Made by a program: the position numbers and the translations under genes. A stretch of DNA of 64,000 bases from Raphanus sativus (taxonomy: Eukaryota > Streptophyta > Magnoliopsida > Brassicales > Brassicaceae). Below are positions 1 to 12,138 of the stretch, piece after piece. The notes below the pieces were generated by a model, which was given only the letters and a program-made list of their open reading frames with translations, was not told where the DNA came from and did no database searches. Numbering within the stretch: the first letter of the stretch is position 1; every line of letters starts with the position of its first letter. The stretch covers positions 22,238,800 through 22,302,799 of the forward strand of contig NC_079518.1 of assembly GCF_000801105.2 (NCBI RefSeq), read 5' to 3'.

Positions 1-404
1 GAACGATTACTTGGAGCAGAAATTACTCCGGACTGGGCTGATACTGTCACTTCGTTAATGTGGCTGAACAGGAGCAAGTTCGACACTGCCCTAATCCATT
101 TAGTGTTTCAGACATCTATCTATATGCTGTAGAGAGAAACTCTCCTAGACATGGTGGTGCTAACACATCAATAGAGATGATCACTAAGATCATTGGGAAC
201 TGACTAAAAATCATACTTCATCTTTGAAGTACTAGGGGAATCACAGGTTGGAAGGCTTACTCAGAAGATGGTTTGCTATCAATGCAGTATAAAAGCTTTC
301 ATTCTTTTATTCTTTACACATTAGAACAGTATAGCATCCTTTTGTAAATTTAATCTCATTTTTATCAATAAATTTGATATTCAATCAAAAAAAACAAAAA
401 AAAA
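1..404 (+). mobile_element. 3' end of a LINE (non-LTR retrotransposon), broken
   Basis: Frame 1 from base 1 reads a LINE ORF2 tail in the style of the zf-RVT region (a run like LIHLVFQTSIYML). An in-frame TAG at 130-132 sits where a Trp of the usual 'WRERNSRRH' motif is expected. The sense then resumes one frame over (ERNSPRHGG...) and ends with TGA at 201-203. A 3' UTR follows to an A-rich tail at about 387-404. The 5' part lies outside the window. The nonsense codon and the frameshift mark it as dead. Confidence 0.75.
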
Positions 405-537
405 GATGCAAATTTTGTTATTGAATAGAGCTTGATATACAATAGGAATCAAAGTCGTTAAATTTATCTCTCTGAAATATTTCTCTAAAAGCTCTTAGGA
501 AAAAACGATATGTCTAACATTTTATCCATTTATTTAG

Positions 538-827
538 TTCATTTTCCATCTTAAATTGTTTTTATGGCCATTTTTTTAGTAATGAATCAGAATTTTATTT
601 CTCTTAAGTTTTTCAGGATTGTTTTACATGAAAATATAGGATGATATGTTATATTATTCTTGTAATTTTGGTTCATTTTCCATGTAGATTGTTTTTATGG
701 CCATCATTTTTTAGTAATGAATCAGAATTTTATTTCTCTTAAGTTTTTCCTAGGCACAAGTTCAAATGTAAAGGATTGTTTTACATGAAAATATAGGATG
801 ATATGTTAATATTATTTCTGTAAATTA
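538..827. repeat. Tandem duplication, about 130-155 bp units
   Basis: Two adjacent copies (about 538-668 and 669-827) share the same order of words: TTCATTTTCCAT, GTTTTTATGGCCAT, TAGTAATGAATCAG, CTCTTAAGTTTTTC, GGATTGTTTTACATG, ATAGGATGATATG. The second copy carries about 20 extra bases (CCTAGGCACAAGTTCAAATG). No coding signal is seen. The rest of 405-1732 is AT-rich with no gene that I can support. Confidence 0.8.
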
Positions 828-1732
828 AAGATAAAACTAAGAAATAACATTTTAAATAATACAGTACGAGTTTATTTACTTGTAGGTGATATAATACGAG
901 GGAGAAACAAGTACTGCTAGTTGCCCTAGGAAAAGCAGAGCCTCATGTGAAAGACACATGACCTAGGAAACTAAAAGAAGGGGGAATATACACACGACAT
1001 ACTTTTTTTTTGCTTTTTATCAAAAAAGACATACTTTTGTTTTAAATTAATTACATAATTTATGTTTTTCGCATGATCTATAAGTCAGATTTAATCAGTA
1101 ACGTTACACTTTGCAAGATCCATAAAGATAGAGGAACTCTTTTTTTTTTTGATCAACATAAAGGTAGAGGAACTCTTATGGACTTTTAGATTACCAAAGG
1201 ACACGGTTCATTTAACAATGATATGTCTATATTATTAAAATAGAAATACAAAATTGAATTAGCCATGAATTTTTCATCTTATTTACAATAATATGGCACT
1301 AAAATATTAAATGAAGCTATATTTAAGAAGGTTTCGTTTTTTTCTTATTTAAATAATAAATTTAAGTATTTTGGTGTTTTTTCCTAATTTAAATATTAGA
1401 TTTCCTTAATCGAATATTAACCAAAATGTATTTTCTAAGAGATTTTGTATTAACATTTTAATATTTTTAAAAATATTTATTAATAAGAAATAAAAAATAA
1501 AAATCACACATCAAAATCAATTTATATAACATATAAATAAAATAAAAAATAATTGTGGAAGAAGAAGTAAAAGAATGCATTGCATGTAGAAAAAGTTTCC
1601 GGTAATAACAATAAGTTGAGAATAGTTGCAGAAAAGAAGAACATAGAAGAAACCTCATAAAGAAAAAAGGGTTGACTCAATAGAGAAAAATAAATAAGGA
1701 TAACAAAAAGGGTAAATACAGTCATTGTTATA

Positions 1733-2262
1733 TAGGCCTGAAATAAAAATCTGGATCCACGATCCAATCCGGTATCTACTTCGATCTGGTCCGGAAAAAC
1801 GGATATTCGGGGAGTCCGGATTTGGATCCGACGGATCCGGATATGGATTTGGATAGTGAAATTTTAGGTTTGGATATCCGGATCGGGATCCAGACCTATT
1901 ATATATTTAAAATATAAATATATTTATATATGTATACCATATATAGTTTATATATAAAATAAATAAAATTTTTAATTTATTAAATTTCAATAATTTTTCA
2001 ATTTTATTTTTTAAAATAATTTAAAATATACTAAATAAATGGTTAATCAGCTAATTTTCAGTTTAATTTTTAATTTTTAATTTTTTAATTTTTAATTTTC
2101 TTAAAAAAAGTTCGGATCCGGGTATCCGCGGACATTCGGATTTTAGTCCGGATATCCGAAACCCGGATACCGGGAAAGCTTGAATCCGAATCTGAGTATC
2201 AATTTTTACGGATCCGGATCCATGTATCTTAATATACCAGGATACCCGGTCCGTGCTACAGC
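1733..2262. repeat. GGATCCGGAT-rich dispersed repeat, hAT-like
   Basis: Two blocks dense in GGATCC/TCCGGATATCCG words (about 1750-1895 and 2105-2250) flank an AT-rich core. The left edge TAGGCCTG resembles the hAT-type terminal repeat TAGGCCTGGGCA seen at 19,725. No clean right terminus or target duplication was found, so it may be nested or truncated. Confidence 0.5.
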
Positions 2263-2289
2263 TATTATTATATACTACAGTACTAAACT

Positions 2290-2540
2290 CTTTTTATATA
2301 CTAAACTTGTTTTATTGGATTGTTTTTTAATTATTTATTATTGGGTTGTTTAAGAAAACAAGAGAAGGAAGTGGTGGGTGACGGAAGGGATCGTCGTGTC
2401 AGAAAAGAAAGAAGGAAGAAGGCGTCACGGGTTTGCCTTGAAAGCCACTTTTTCTTTCTTTATATAGTTTATTTTAATTTCAGACACTCAGACACATATT
2501 CTCTTCGTCTTCTCATCAATCGAGGGTGCTAACTTCCAAA
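2290..2540 (+). promoter_or_regulatory. Possible orphan promoter and 5' UTR fragment
   Basis: A purine-rich stretch is followed by TTTATATAG (about 2459-2467) and a pyrimidine-rich stretch (CTCTTCGTCTTCTCATC) that looks like a plant TATA box and 5' leader. No ORF follows; AT-rich repeat DNA starts at about 2545. This may be a promoter cut from its gene. The evidence is composition only. Confidence 0.25.
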
Positions 2541-3659
2541 TGCAATATTTTAAAAACTTTTTACACACTTTTTTGCTTAAATGTTCTTCATTTATACAGC
2601 CTACTATGTATTTTCCTGCACCACATATAGAAATAAAAATTTTAAAATTAAAATTATATTTAAAATAAATTTTAGTTTTAATTATATTTATAAATTAAGA
2701 TACAATGAATAAATTTTATTTAATCTTTAATTTAATAATATTTATGTATATATTTCAAACTATAATCTTGGAACTATTTTTTATTTTAGTTAAAATATAT
2801 TAAACCAAATTCTATAAAATTAAGAGAAAACTTTGTTAGATATATAATTTTAAAACATAAATCTAAATAATATTTCTCAAATTGTAATATTGAAAGACAT
2901 ATATTTATAATTTTTAATGTTAATAAGAAATATATGAGTTATTAATATATTTTCGTAATTATGCCAAAAATAAATATTTATGTAGAAAATTAATATTAAT
3001 GATAAATATATGAATGTATAGTCATTGCCATATTTAGAAAACTCTTACCAAAATTATTAAGTTTTATAAAGAAAATTGAACATGTCACAATTAAGTTAAT
3101 CTCATGTCATATTTTTTGTAAACTATGTCATTTTTTTCGTTGAAATTAGATGTGTTGATGATATTTGTCAAATCATTTCAGAAATAATGTATTGAGGATT
3201 CGTTTTGATCCAAAATTTAAAGTAATATTTTGAACTTTTTCGTCACTTTAATAAACTTTCATATGCATTTTGTTTTTTTTTTGTTTGTTTGTTTCTTTTC
3301 ATGTAGCCCGACTTATCAGTCCAAGAAAGTTCTAATCCTAATAAGGCCAGTTTTCTTTTTTTTTGGGATGTAAATGTTAAAAGTCATACCAAATGTTTTC
3401 ATTTTACAGAGTTGTTGCTTAGAGGGAAGAGAAGGAAGAGAAGGAAGAGAAGGAAGAGAAGAAAATAAGCTAAGCAAAGAGGGAAGGAAGGCCAGTATTT
3501 TCATAATAAAAAGTTGATATTCTCAGATTTGGACGAATTAGTATGCGGTGGTTGTCTTCATTTTTTTTTGTCTGTCAACTGTGAACCAAACTGATAACTC
3601 TGCATCTATGTGAATTTGATGAATGATATTTATTGTCTGACACGTCGTACCAAAATGTC
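2541..3659. other. AT-rich spacer with a purine microsatellite
   Basis: No gene is seen. A short tandem GAAGAGAAGG array lies at about 3421-3465. The rest is low-complexity AT-rich DNA. Confidence 0.6.
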
Positions 3660-3881
3660 TACCTTTGTAAAAACAAACATTTATTTTATTAAAATAGCAG
3701 CATCATCTATTGATATAGATTTAGTCTAATTATTGTACTATAATTATTTAAAAAAACTTAATCATTTTAAAATATGTTATACAAATATGATTATAAAAAT
3801 GTACAAATATAAAAATTAAATTTTAAGAAAAATATAAAACAAATAATATACTCGTCTTTTGAAGAAGAGATCAAAATCTAG
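3660..3881 (+). mobile_element. Helitron 3' end (decayed hairpin, CTAG)
   Basis: The last ~180 bp match the 3' parts of the Helitron-like elements at 17-18 kb (TTATACAAATATGATTATAAAAAT, AATATAAAAATTAAATTTT-type words). It ends ATCAAAATCTAG at 3881, followed by T as expected for a Helitron (CTRR then T). The usual GC hairpin just upstream is mutated (ACTCGTCTTTTGAAGAAGAG). The 5' end was not found. Confidence 0.5.
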
Positions 3882-4059
3882 TTTAAAATTATTTTCCGTT
3901 TACATAATGAATTTATTGTATTTTGTTTAGAAAATAACCTAACATGTTAACGATAATTTAAATCTAATTAGATTTTGACTGCGTTAAAATGCGGATTATG
4001 TTTTTGATACAATAAACAAATAAAATAATACAACTTATAGGAAAAAAATATCAATGTTT

Positions 4060-4745
4060 TTAAAGTTGGCCAAAATATCCAAACCCGAATAACTGAACAA
4101 AAAACCAAAACAAATATGTATATCCAAATCCGAACCAAAATTGATAAAATATCTGAATAGATAAAAAAATGTGTATATAAAAAATTGATCTGAACCCGAC
4201 CCAAATCAAACATTTCGTATATCTGAATATACTTGAATAACAATTATATACTTAAATTTATTAATTATGTTTAGATCAAATATTCTAAAATATTTAAGAT
4301 ACTCAAAAATATTCAAAATATTTGTAATATATCTAAAAGTAAACATCCATTAGTATTTAAAAATACTCAGAACACTAAAATATCCTAAATATATATATTA
4401 TTTCTCTATCCAATTAGGTAAGAATAACTAATTTTGTTTTATTTTATATTTTTAGCATACGATATTCAAATTAATATGTTGCACATTTTTGGACTTTAAG
4501 GTATATTGAGAATTATAAATTTGTTTATATAATGTAAATTGATATTTGAACACAAACCGACCCCGTAAAGATCTGAAGCGAACCCGGATCAAAATTTATG
4601 AATAGTGAAATAAGGCTTAAATCACTAACCCTAAAAATTTGAAACCCATATAGAACAAAACCGAATATTTAAACGGATGCCTAAATTTCAAATATATCTG
4701 AATCAAACATGAACGGATATTCACACTTAATTTTTTTAATGATTA
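4060..4745. repeat. Degenerate hAT-like repeat rich in ATCCAAACCCGAA words
   Basis: The left edge TAAAGTTGGCCAAAATATCC and the right edge GATATTCACACTTAA are roughly inverted. AATGTTTT on the left and AATTTTTT on the right could be a degenerate 8-bp target duplication. The interior carries repeated AACCCGA/ACCGAA words around an AT-rich core, as in the better-preserved elements at 19.7, 28.4 and 53.5 kb. Confidence 0.4.
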
Positions 4746-4954
4746 TCATTAACATTAAGAAAAAGTTGTTTTGAATATATAGTTAAGATCTGAAATATTA
4801 TCGTATTAATTTCATATTTTTATATATGTTAATAGCATGTATATGTTTTTGTTTAATTGTAGGTTATTCCATGGAATATTCATTTTAGAACATGATGTAA
4901 CTAATAGAATGTATCGTATGAAGTTAATTTTAGATGTCGTGTTTTAATATTCTA

Positions 4955-5095
4955 CTAGATTTTGATCCGCCCTTAAAACGGCGGGTATATTCTCTTATTT
5001 TAAATTTAATTTTTTACATTTGTTTTTTGCTCATTATATTTTTATTTTTGTAATCATATTTGTGTATAAATTTTGATCAAAATATGTTGTAATTT
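4955..5095 (-). mobile_element. Helitron 3' end, minus orientation
   Basis: On the minus strand this reads ACCCGCCGTTTTAAGGGCGGATCAAAATCTAG then T. That is a GC hairpin followed about 9 bp later by CTAG, the classic Helitron 3' terminus. The sequence inside resembles the other copies at 17-18 kb. Confidence 0.6.
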
Positions 5096-7034
5096 AAAAA
5101 TTGATCCGGTATACGCACAGTTAAGGCTGAGTTGCGGGTCGAACTCGCTCCGCTGACCTACCAACCCGCGGATTTTTAACTTTGTTTTGGTTAAAAATAT
5201 GACCCGCACAACCTGGAAACAAATAATATTGTACATGTATCCGCTCCGCTTAATTTTGTGGTTATCCGTGGGTTATATACATATTTTAAAAATCATTATT
5301 CAATTTAATTACTATAAAAGTATATTTATAATAAAAATTTATACATGACTTAAATTTTAAATTATTATTTTTAAATTCTTGTATTTAAAAAAGTATTCTT
5401 TTTAATTTTTATTTTATAAAAATAATTTGCAGGTCGACGGGTAGCTGCGATCCAAAATCCACCAACTCATACTAAGCCCGCATAAAAAAACTCATAACCC
5501 GCATCCGCAAATCAATTTTTCAAATAGTTGGACAAAAAAATTAGTTAGTGAAAGGATTCAACAATTTTTTAAAGATTATATATAATTTTTTTGGTAGTGA
5601 TTCGCTTTTAATAGTATAGATGAGGTACAATATTGTTTTAAATTAATTCAATACCATCATTCGATACAAAAAAATTATATAAACATCAGTAATAGAAACA
5701 ATGGTTTATACAAATCTTTCTTACGCACATATTTAAAATGTTAGAAGTCAACGGTTTAGATTATAGTAACATTTAAAGTCAATAACAGTAATAAGCTTTA
5801 TTTAAATGAAGGAGAATCTTATTAAGTTGCTATAAAATAGGTTAGTTATAAGATTTTGTTATATGTAATATGTTGGACTAAAAAAAATGAAGGGGTCCAA
5901 AACAACTTGTATAAGTCGACTTTTCAAGACTGCTTCCCTTTTAATAGTATAGATGGTGCACCTAATATATAGTAAATCTGTTACAGATATAGGATTTAAT
6001 TTATTTATAATGTTTTAAATAATGTTATATGTTTTGTTGGACCATTTAAAATTAAAATGATAACCTTTTATCACTAGATAAAAATAAAACTATGTTTTAA
6101 TAGATTAACTATTTTGCAAAAACTACGTACAAAAATACATATATTCAGAAAGTGAGGTATGTATACCGCCACCGATATATAAACTGTTACTCTACTTATT
6201 AGTCTAATTAACTTTCCATACTTATAAGAAAAAATATAAATATTTTTATTATATGCTTAATGTGATTGTTTAATTTGTTTTAACAAATAAAATTAAACGG
6301 AAAGTATAGAGGATAAAAAATTATTATCATATTTTTATTATTCATAATCATTAATGGTGATATATATATGTCAATCATATTAGGAAGTGTCGTAGTTTTT
6401 ATTTAAGGAAATAATAGTTTTTGTATATTAATAATTAACTTAATAGTTTTTTTTGGCAACAATTAACTTAATAATTACTTAACAAAAACTATAATATATG
6501 TGTAGATGAACCAACCTATCTCTCTAACAATTCTGAGAATAATTCTCATGATGACATGTGGCTACCAAACAATATTGCAATATTCCAAATAAATAAAAGA
6601 AAAATATATACTTCTTCCGTTTTATATTGTAAGTAGTTTTAGCAAAAAAAAATCACAATATAATTAGTTTTAACATTTCAATACCACTTTTATAATTATT
6701 GAATAGTATGTGATCAATTAAATTATATTAGCCATTTTATAACTTTTATAGCCATTTTATAATTTATTGAAGTTATATATTAAATAATATTTTTAGTAAA
6801 TAATCTTTTTTTAAGAGGAGTGCTTTTTAGCCAAAACTACCTGCAAGTAGACCAGTTGTTACCACGAGGACAGCAACATACGTACGATCTACATATAACG
6901 CAGTAAAACAAAGATTAGTACACACTCACTACTCACTACTCTACTAGAGTACCGCATCAGGCTCCATTTTTATCCATCCCCACAGATACAAAACAAACAC
7001 AACCGTCCCTTTTTCTCTCTCATCTTTTTCTCTA
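5096..7034. other. Repeat-rich AT-rich spacer upstream of HSFB4
   Basis: 5100-5520 holds another GC-word repeat (GCGGGT, ACCCGC, CCGCATCCGC) around an AT core. At about 6610 the words CTTCCGTTTTATATTGTAAGTAG resemble a Stowaway-type MITE end, but no partner end was identified. The HSFB4 promoter and leader lie in about 6840-7034; the leader is pyrimidine-rich (TTTTTCTCTCTCATC). No other gene is seen. Confidence 0.5.
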
Positions 7035-8123
7035 ATGGCGATGATGGTGGAGAATAGCTATGGTTACGCTAGTGGAGGCACCGCAGAAAGGATACAGCTA
7101 ATGATGGAAGGTCAAGGCAAGGCGGTTCCTGCGCCATTTCTGACCAAAACGTATCAGCTTGTCGACGATCCAGCGACGGATCATGTCGTGTCTTGGGGAG
7201 ACGATGACACTACTTTCGTCGTTTGGCGTCCACCTGAGTTTGCTCGTGATCTTCTTCCTAAGTACTTTAAACACAACAACTTTTCTAGCTTCGTTCGTCA
7301 GCTCAATACTTACGTAAGTCAAGCAAAGAAAAACGATTTACATTTTTATTTTTATTTTAGTTTTTTTTCTTTTAAGGAACCATTTTTATTTTGATTCTAG
7401 GGTTTCAGAAAGATTGTTCCAGACAGATGGGAGTTCGCGAACGAGTTTTTCAAGAGAGGAGAAAAGCATTTACTATGCGAGATCCACCGGAGAAAAACAT
7501 CTCAGGTGATACCAAACCAACACTCTCCGTTCATCACTCACCATCCCTCGCCGCAGATTCCATTCTCCGGCGGCGCTTCTTTCTTCTCTTTACCACCGCG
7601 TATCGACGCCGCCGCCACGATGGACGACCATTACTGGTGCGAATCTCCGCCGCCGAGACCACGAGTCATACCCACTACCGTGGATGCGCAAGTCACCGCT
7701 TTAACCGAAGACAACGAAAGATTGCGACGGAACAACACGGTCCTAATGTCGGAGCTTGCTCATATGAAGAAACTATATAACGACATTATCTACTTTGTTC
7801 AGAATCATGTCAAGCCTGTTGCTCCAAGTAACTCTAACTTACCATCTTTCCTACAGAAACAGCAACAACAACCTCCTCCACTCGATTATTACAATAATGC
7901 CACTGTCCCCAATCACTCTCCTCCTACTTCTCAAAGCTCCATTAGTGTTCTTGAAGACGAGACTAACCATGAGAGTAATGCGAGGAAGACAAAGCTTTTT
8001 GGAGTTTCGTTGCCTTCTTCCAAGAAAAGATCACATAACTTTTCACGCCAGAGTAGCAAAACTCGACTGGTGTTGGATAATTCAGATCTTGGATTGAATC
8101 TCAGGACTGCTTCTACACGTTAA
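7035..8123 (+). CDS. HSFB4: Class B heat stress transcription factor B4 (SCHIZORIZA orthologue)
   Basis: Exons are 7035-7313 and 7401-8123, with a GTAAGT...TTCTAG intron after ...RQLNTY, the conserved intron position inside the HSF DNA-binding domain. The predicted protein has 333 residues (I recall about 348 in Arabidopsis). The DNA-binding domain covers about residues 33-126 ([14 protein letters not shown], then [20 protein letters not shown] in exon 2). The HR-A/B coiled-coil oligomerisation region is about 188-230 ([28 protein letters not shown]). The class B repressor motif LFGVSL is at about 292-297, next to a basic SKKR nuclear signal. In Arabidopsis this nuclear repressor-type HSF acts in root asymmetric division and ground-tissue identity rather than in the heat response. 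ATG 7035 matches the family's [10 protein letters not shown] start. No defect is seen. Neighbours are repeats on both sides. Confidence 0.96.
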
Positions 8124-10711
8124 AAGTCTTTTTTTTTTCACTTTTGTTTTATCTCGTTAAGAATCAGCATTACTAGCACTAAATGTTGTTTATTGTGGAC
8201 ATCGATTTTACTTTTTTTGATTCCCTGATTAATAATCTTCTTTTAATCGACTTCGTGTAACTTTATGTTATTAACTTTTGGCTTGTTCTGTTTTCTGGAA
8301 AATGAGAACCTCAGTGGTGTCTAACTTTTCTAATGTGTTATGCTTGTAGAATTTGGGTTATATTTTTAATATGCATTTTTGAAATTTTCATTTGTATCGG
8401 ACCGGTTGATCGAGTTTATTTTTTTGCTTATTTAATGCTTTCACGTCTTCCTTTCTGACAATTTCTAATATATCTTACAACCTCCAAGTTTATTCTTATA
8501 CTAGATGATTGGCCCATTCATGCAGACATAATAATCTTATAGATATTTATTAATACATGTATTATTATTTCAATAATTAATATGATAAATTATGTTTATA
8601 CTTTTAAATTTTTAAATTGGCGATATATGTATCTATAATGAAGTTTCTCATTACAATATATATATATATATGACTATTATTGAATTTAGTTTTTTTAATT
8701 TTTATGATTGAAAATATTATTTTCAGATAACAACATAATATATATTAGAATTGTTTTATTTATTTTTGGCCAAAAATTGTATTATATTAATTTACGTTTA
8801 ATTATCTAATCTAATAGATAAAAATAAAATTATTAAAATAACATTTTAGTTATAGTACATATTATATATAACTATTTATTATATACATAATCATATTATC
8901 TCTATCATGTTAATTTATACATATGCATTTGTCACCAAAATTAACCTGAGACTAGACCATTATGTGCTGTTTTCTCCTAATTGGAGAATTCATTGGATCT
9001 TCGAAAAGAAGATTTTCTAAGTTTGTCGGGATGTCCCAAAACATGAGGAGTATAAAAATCCAAATAGAAAAAGATACTCTATCTAATGAATTTCTAGGTG
9101 TTTTGTCCGTCCATCCAAAAAAAAAAATATTTCATAATTATTTATTAATATATGCATTACTAATAAAATATAATAGTTATATATCATAATTTTTTTTTTC
9201 ATTTGAAAATTCTTACGTATTATAATTTAAAAAAGTTTCATTCATTATATTCATTATTAATAAAAAAAAAATCACTTAATATTATATTTTCGATTATATA
9301 AATGAAGAATTTTACTTGATTAATATGTGTTTTTCTTTTTAATTTTGAACTTGTTATTATAAGTTTTTCCGGTTTACAACACAATATATATACAAATTAT
9401 CTCTTTATTTAACTTATATATTTTAAGATTTTTTTATCATTCTTACTATTATTAGTTTTAAATTCGTTTTTATGTTTTAGCTAATATATATATTATATAT
9501 TAAGAGTACAACTAACTAAGTGTAGTGTCTTGCCCGCTCATGCGGACGTAATCATGATTTATGTTTTACAATTATTTATTAGTACATATATTATTAATTA
9601 AAATAAAATGATTTATGTTTTCATTTTAAAATTCTTACATATTATAAATATTTATTTTTCAGCCACATATTATAAATTTTTTGAAATTTTATTTTTAACA
9701 TTATATTAATAATAATAAATAAATCTTTGAAATTACTCAATATTTTCTTTTCAATTATATAAATTAAAAATTTACTTGATTAATATTTAGTTATGTGATT
9801 TTCTATTTTTAACTTTTTAACTAAAAGACATTATTCAGACAACAACACAATATACATAGTAATTATCATTTTTACTTAAAGTATAGTTTTAGATTTTGGA
9901 TTATTTTTATTATTATTAATTTTTGATCACTTATCTAAATTAACATTTTGTTAACTCGTTTCTATTTTTTTTTTTAATTTTTATATTGAAAGATATTTCC
10001 AGATAACAATAAAAAAAAAATATATATATATATATATATATGAAGTATCTTTTTATCTTAAAATATATTTTTTTGATGTTGTGATAACTCTTATTATTAA
10101 TATTAATTCTAATCACTCATCTAATCAAGAAAATTAAAATTTACTTTTCATATTGTGGGTAATTTATATATTCTATACATTAAAATATGAACGATATTAA
10201 GCATTCTAAATTTTAACGTGAGAGTTTAATTGTAAAATATATTAATTTTAATCACTTATCTAATCAATTAATTTTCAATTAATTTTTATTTTAAAAAAAA
10301 TTTCATTTTTATATTAAAAGTATTTCAGATAACAACCAAATATATATATGAAGTATCTTTTTATTTTAAAATATCTTGTTAGATTTTGAAAAATTATTAT
10401 TATTATTACTAATTTTAACTTATTTAATCAAGAAAATTAAGTTTCCTTTTTAACATTAAAATTCGTTTTTTAATTTTTATATAAAAAATATTTCAGATAA
10501 CAACCAAATATATATATGAAGTATCTTTTTATTTTAATTTAGATTTTGGATAATTCTTAATATTATACTAATTTTAAATTATTTAATCAAGAAAATTAAA
10601 ATTCGTTTTTTATTTTATAGATAATTTATATATTTTATTTATTAAGGGTACAAACCATTCTAATTTTTATTTATTAACGAAAAATCACAACGATTATTTT
10701 AATTCTTTGTG
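8124..10711. repeat. AT-rich Helitron-like repeats between HSFB4 and the kinase pseudogene
   Basis: Two decayed minus-strand Helitron ends can be seen: TGGCCCATTCATGCAGAC after CTAG at about 8504, and TTGCCCGCTCATGCGGACG at about 9530, an imperfect CCGC..GCGG hairpin. A word group CAGATAACAAC..AATATATATATGAAGTATC recurs at about 9997, 10323 and 10491 (the last two 168 bp apart), so the block contains nested or tandem copies. (AT)n tracts lie at 8660 and 10020. The 8962-9189 reading frame has no recognisable features. Confidence 0.5.
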
Positions 10712-11590
10712 GGATCCGGTGTAGAGAAGAGCAAGATCGACGATGATTATGTTTTCGGTACTAACATCGGGAAAGGCAAGTTCGGGTCGGTTAGGATCTG
10801 TAGGTCGAAGAGTAAAGGGATTGACTTTGCTTGTAAGACAGGAGACTGTTAGCATTTGTCTGGTCATCCCCGGGTTGTAACATTGCACGCTGTGTACGAA
10901 GAGTCGGACTGTTTTCATCTCGTGATGAAGCTGTGTTCCGGGGGACGTTTGATTGATCAGATGGTTAGGGAAGGTAGGTACTCTGAGCAGCGAGCGACTA
11001 ATATATTCAAGGACCTCATGCTGGTTATCAGTTATTGCCACGAGATGGGAGTTGTACATAGAGATCTGTTGGGGAGAATGCTAACAAGAGACGAATCTGC
11101 CAGGATCACAGCGGATGAAGTGCTAAGTAAGCCTTTTACTTCTATATCAATATAGTGTGTGCAGTGTCGCTGGATCATTAGCTTCACTTGTGTGTGGGTT
11201 TCAGGGCATCCATGGATACTCTTTTACACAGACCGGACACTCAAGACAATGTGTATTAAATCGAAACACAAGGGTCTAACAGCAGGAACTTCTCCTCCCT
11301 GCCTTCAGCTTCGCAATCCGATAAAGAATACTGACGTAAACAGAGCTAACAGAGAGAAGAAGACAACACATGATGATTCACCACCGACTGATTCATTCTC
11401 CAACACAGAGGAGGAGGAGGAGGAGGAAGAAGATGAAAGCGGTGTGGTAGATGTGCTTGTGGTTGCAATCTCCAACGTGAGGATCTCAGAACCGAAGAGA
11501 AGCAGACTCTGTAGTCCCACCAACACCCCCATTGAGCAGCAACACTCTTCTAACTTGACCACGACTAATACACTCTGTCGAGCCTTCTGA
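10712..11590 (+). pseudogene. PEPKR2-like Ser/Thr kinase pseudogene with internal deletions
   Basis: The reading starts at a glycine-rich loop (VFGTNIGKGKFGSVRIC), runs to FACKT, and then meets an in-frame TAG at 10,849-10,851. It resumes at HLSGHPRVVTLHAVYEESDC and continues to GVVHRD. From there it jumps to LGRMLTRDESARITADEVL, so the rest of the catalytic loop, the DFG and APE segments and about 100 residues are missing. The helix C segment is also missing after FACKT. A normal intron survives (11,127-11,204, GTAAGC...TTTCAG), then HPWILFYTDRTLK and an acidic C-terminal tail ending in CRAF and TGA at 11,590. This matches the CDPK-related kinase PEPKR2 (At1g12680 from memory). The retained intron argues against a retro-copy. 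No start exon is seen, and the catalytic residues are gone, so it cannot be an active kinase. Confidence 0.88.
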
Positions 11591-12138
11591 CGCTAAACCA
11601 GCTTCACACTCACTCGTCCAAGTCTCTAAGTCACACGGGTTTGTCCCTGATATGATGATCTTAGTTACTGTCATAGATCATCGTAATAGCTCTCTCTAAT
11701 TAGTTGGATTTGATCTGATTCTGGTTTTCTCCTTCTACATTTCTGACTTTGCTGTACATATTATATCTTCATGTAAATAGAATACGCTACAAGTATTTGA
11801 TCTGTTTCTGTCTCGGAATTATATGGTCATTTCGTTAACCGGGGCGATAAGGCCACTACTTACAGGCAAATTACAAATTGTCAGAACAATCAATGTTGTG
11901 GCATATATACAACATTGTAATACATCATTGTGTTATTAAACATTCTTTTCTTTTATCATTTTAGACTCTGTTTTGGATCGATGTTTTGTCAATTTACTTG
12001 TTTGTAACACAATATATATCAACCCAATAAATCAATTCTCCTTTAGATTTGAATATTTAATAGATACAAACTATTGCATGTTTTATATATTTTATTAGAC
12101 ATTAATTTAGAAAGAACGAAAACAAATTAGTGTAAGCT
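11591..12138. other. 3' flank of the kinase pseudogene
   Basis: This holds the likely old 3' UTR (to about 11,830) and AT-rich DNA between two convergent genes. No other feature is seen. Confidence 0.5.

Noticed and set aside
1725..1906. 8-bp target duplication for the repeat at 1.7 kb
   Set aside because: TTGTTATA and TTATATAT do not match well; the right boundary is unclear.
7098..7322. Minus-strand 74-codon frame over HSFB4
   Set aside because: Antisense shadow of the HSF DNA-binding exon.
11305..11674. Minus-strand frames with poly-Ser
   Set aside because: Antisense of the acidic tail (GAGGAGG repeats) of the kinase pseudogene.
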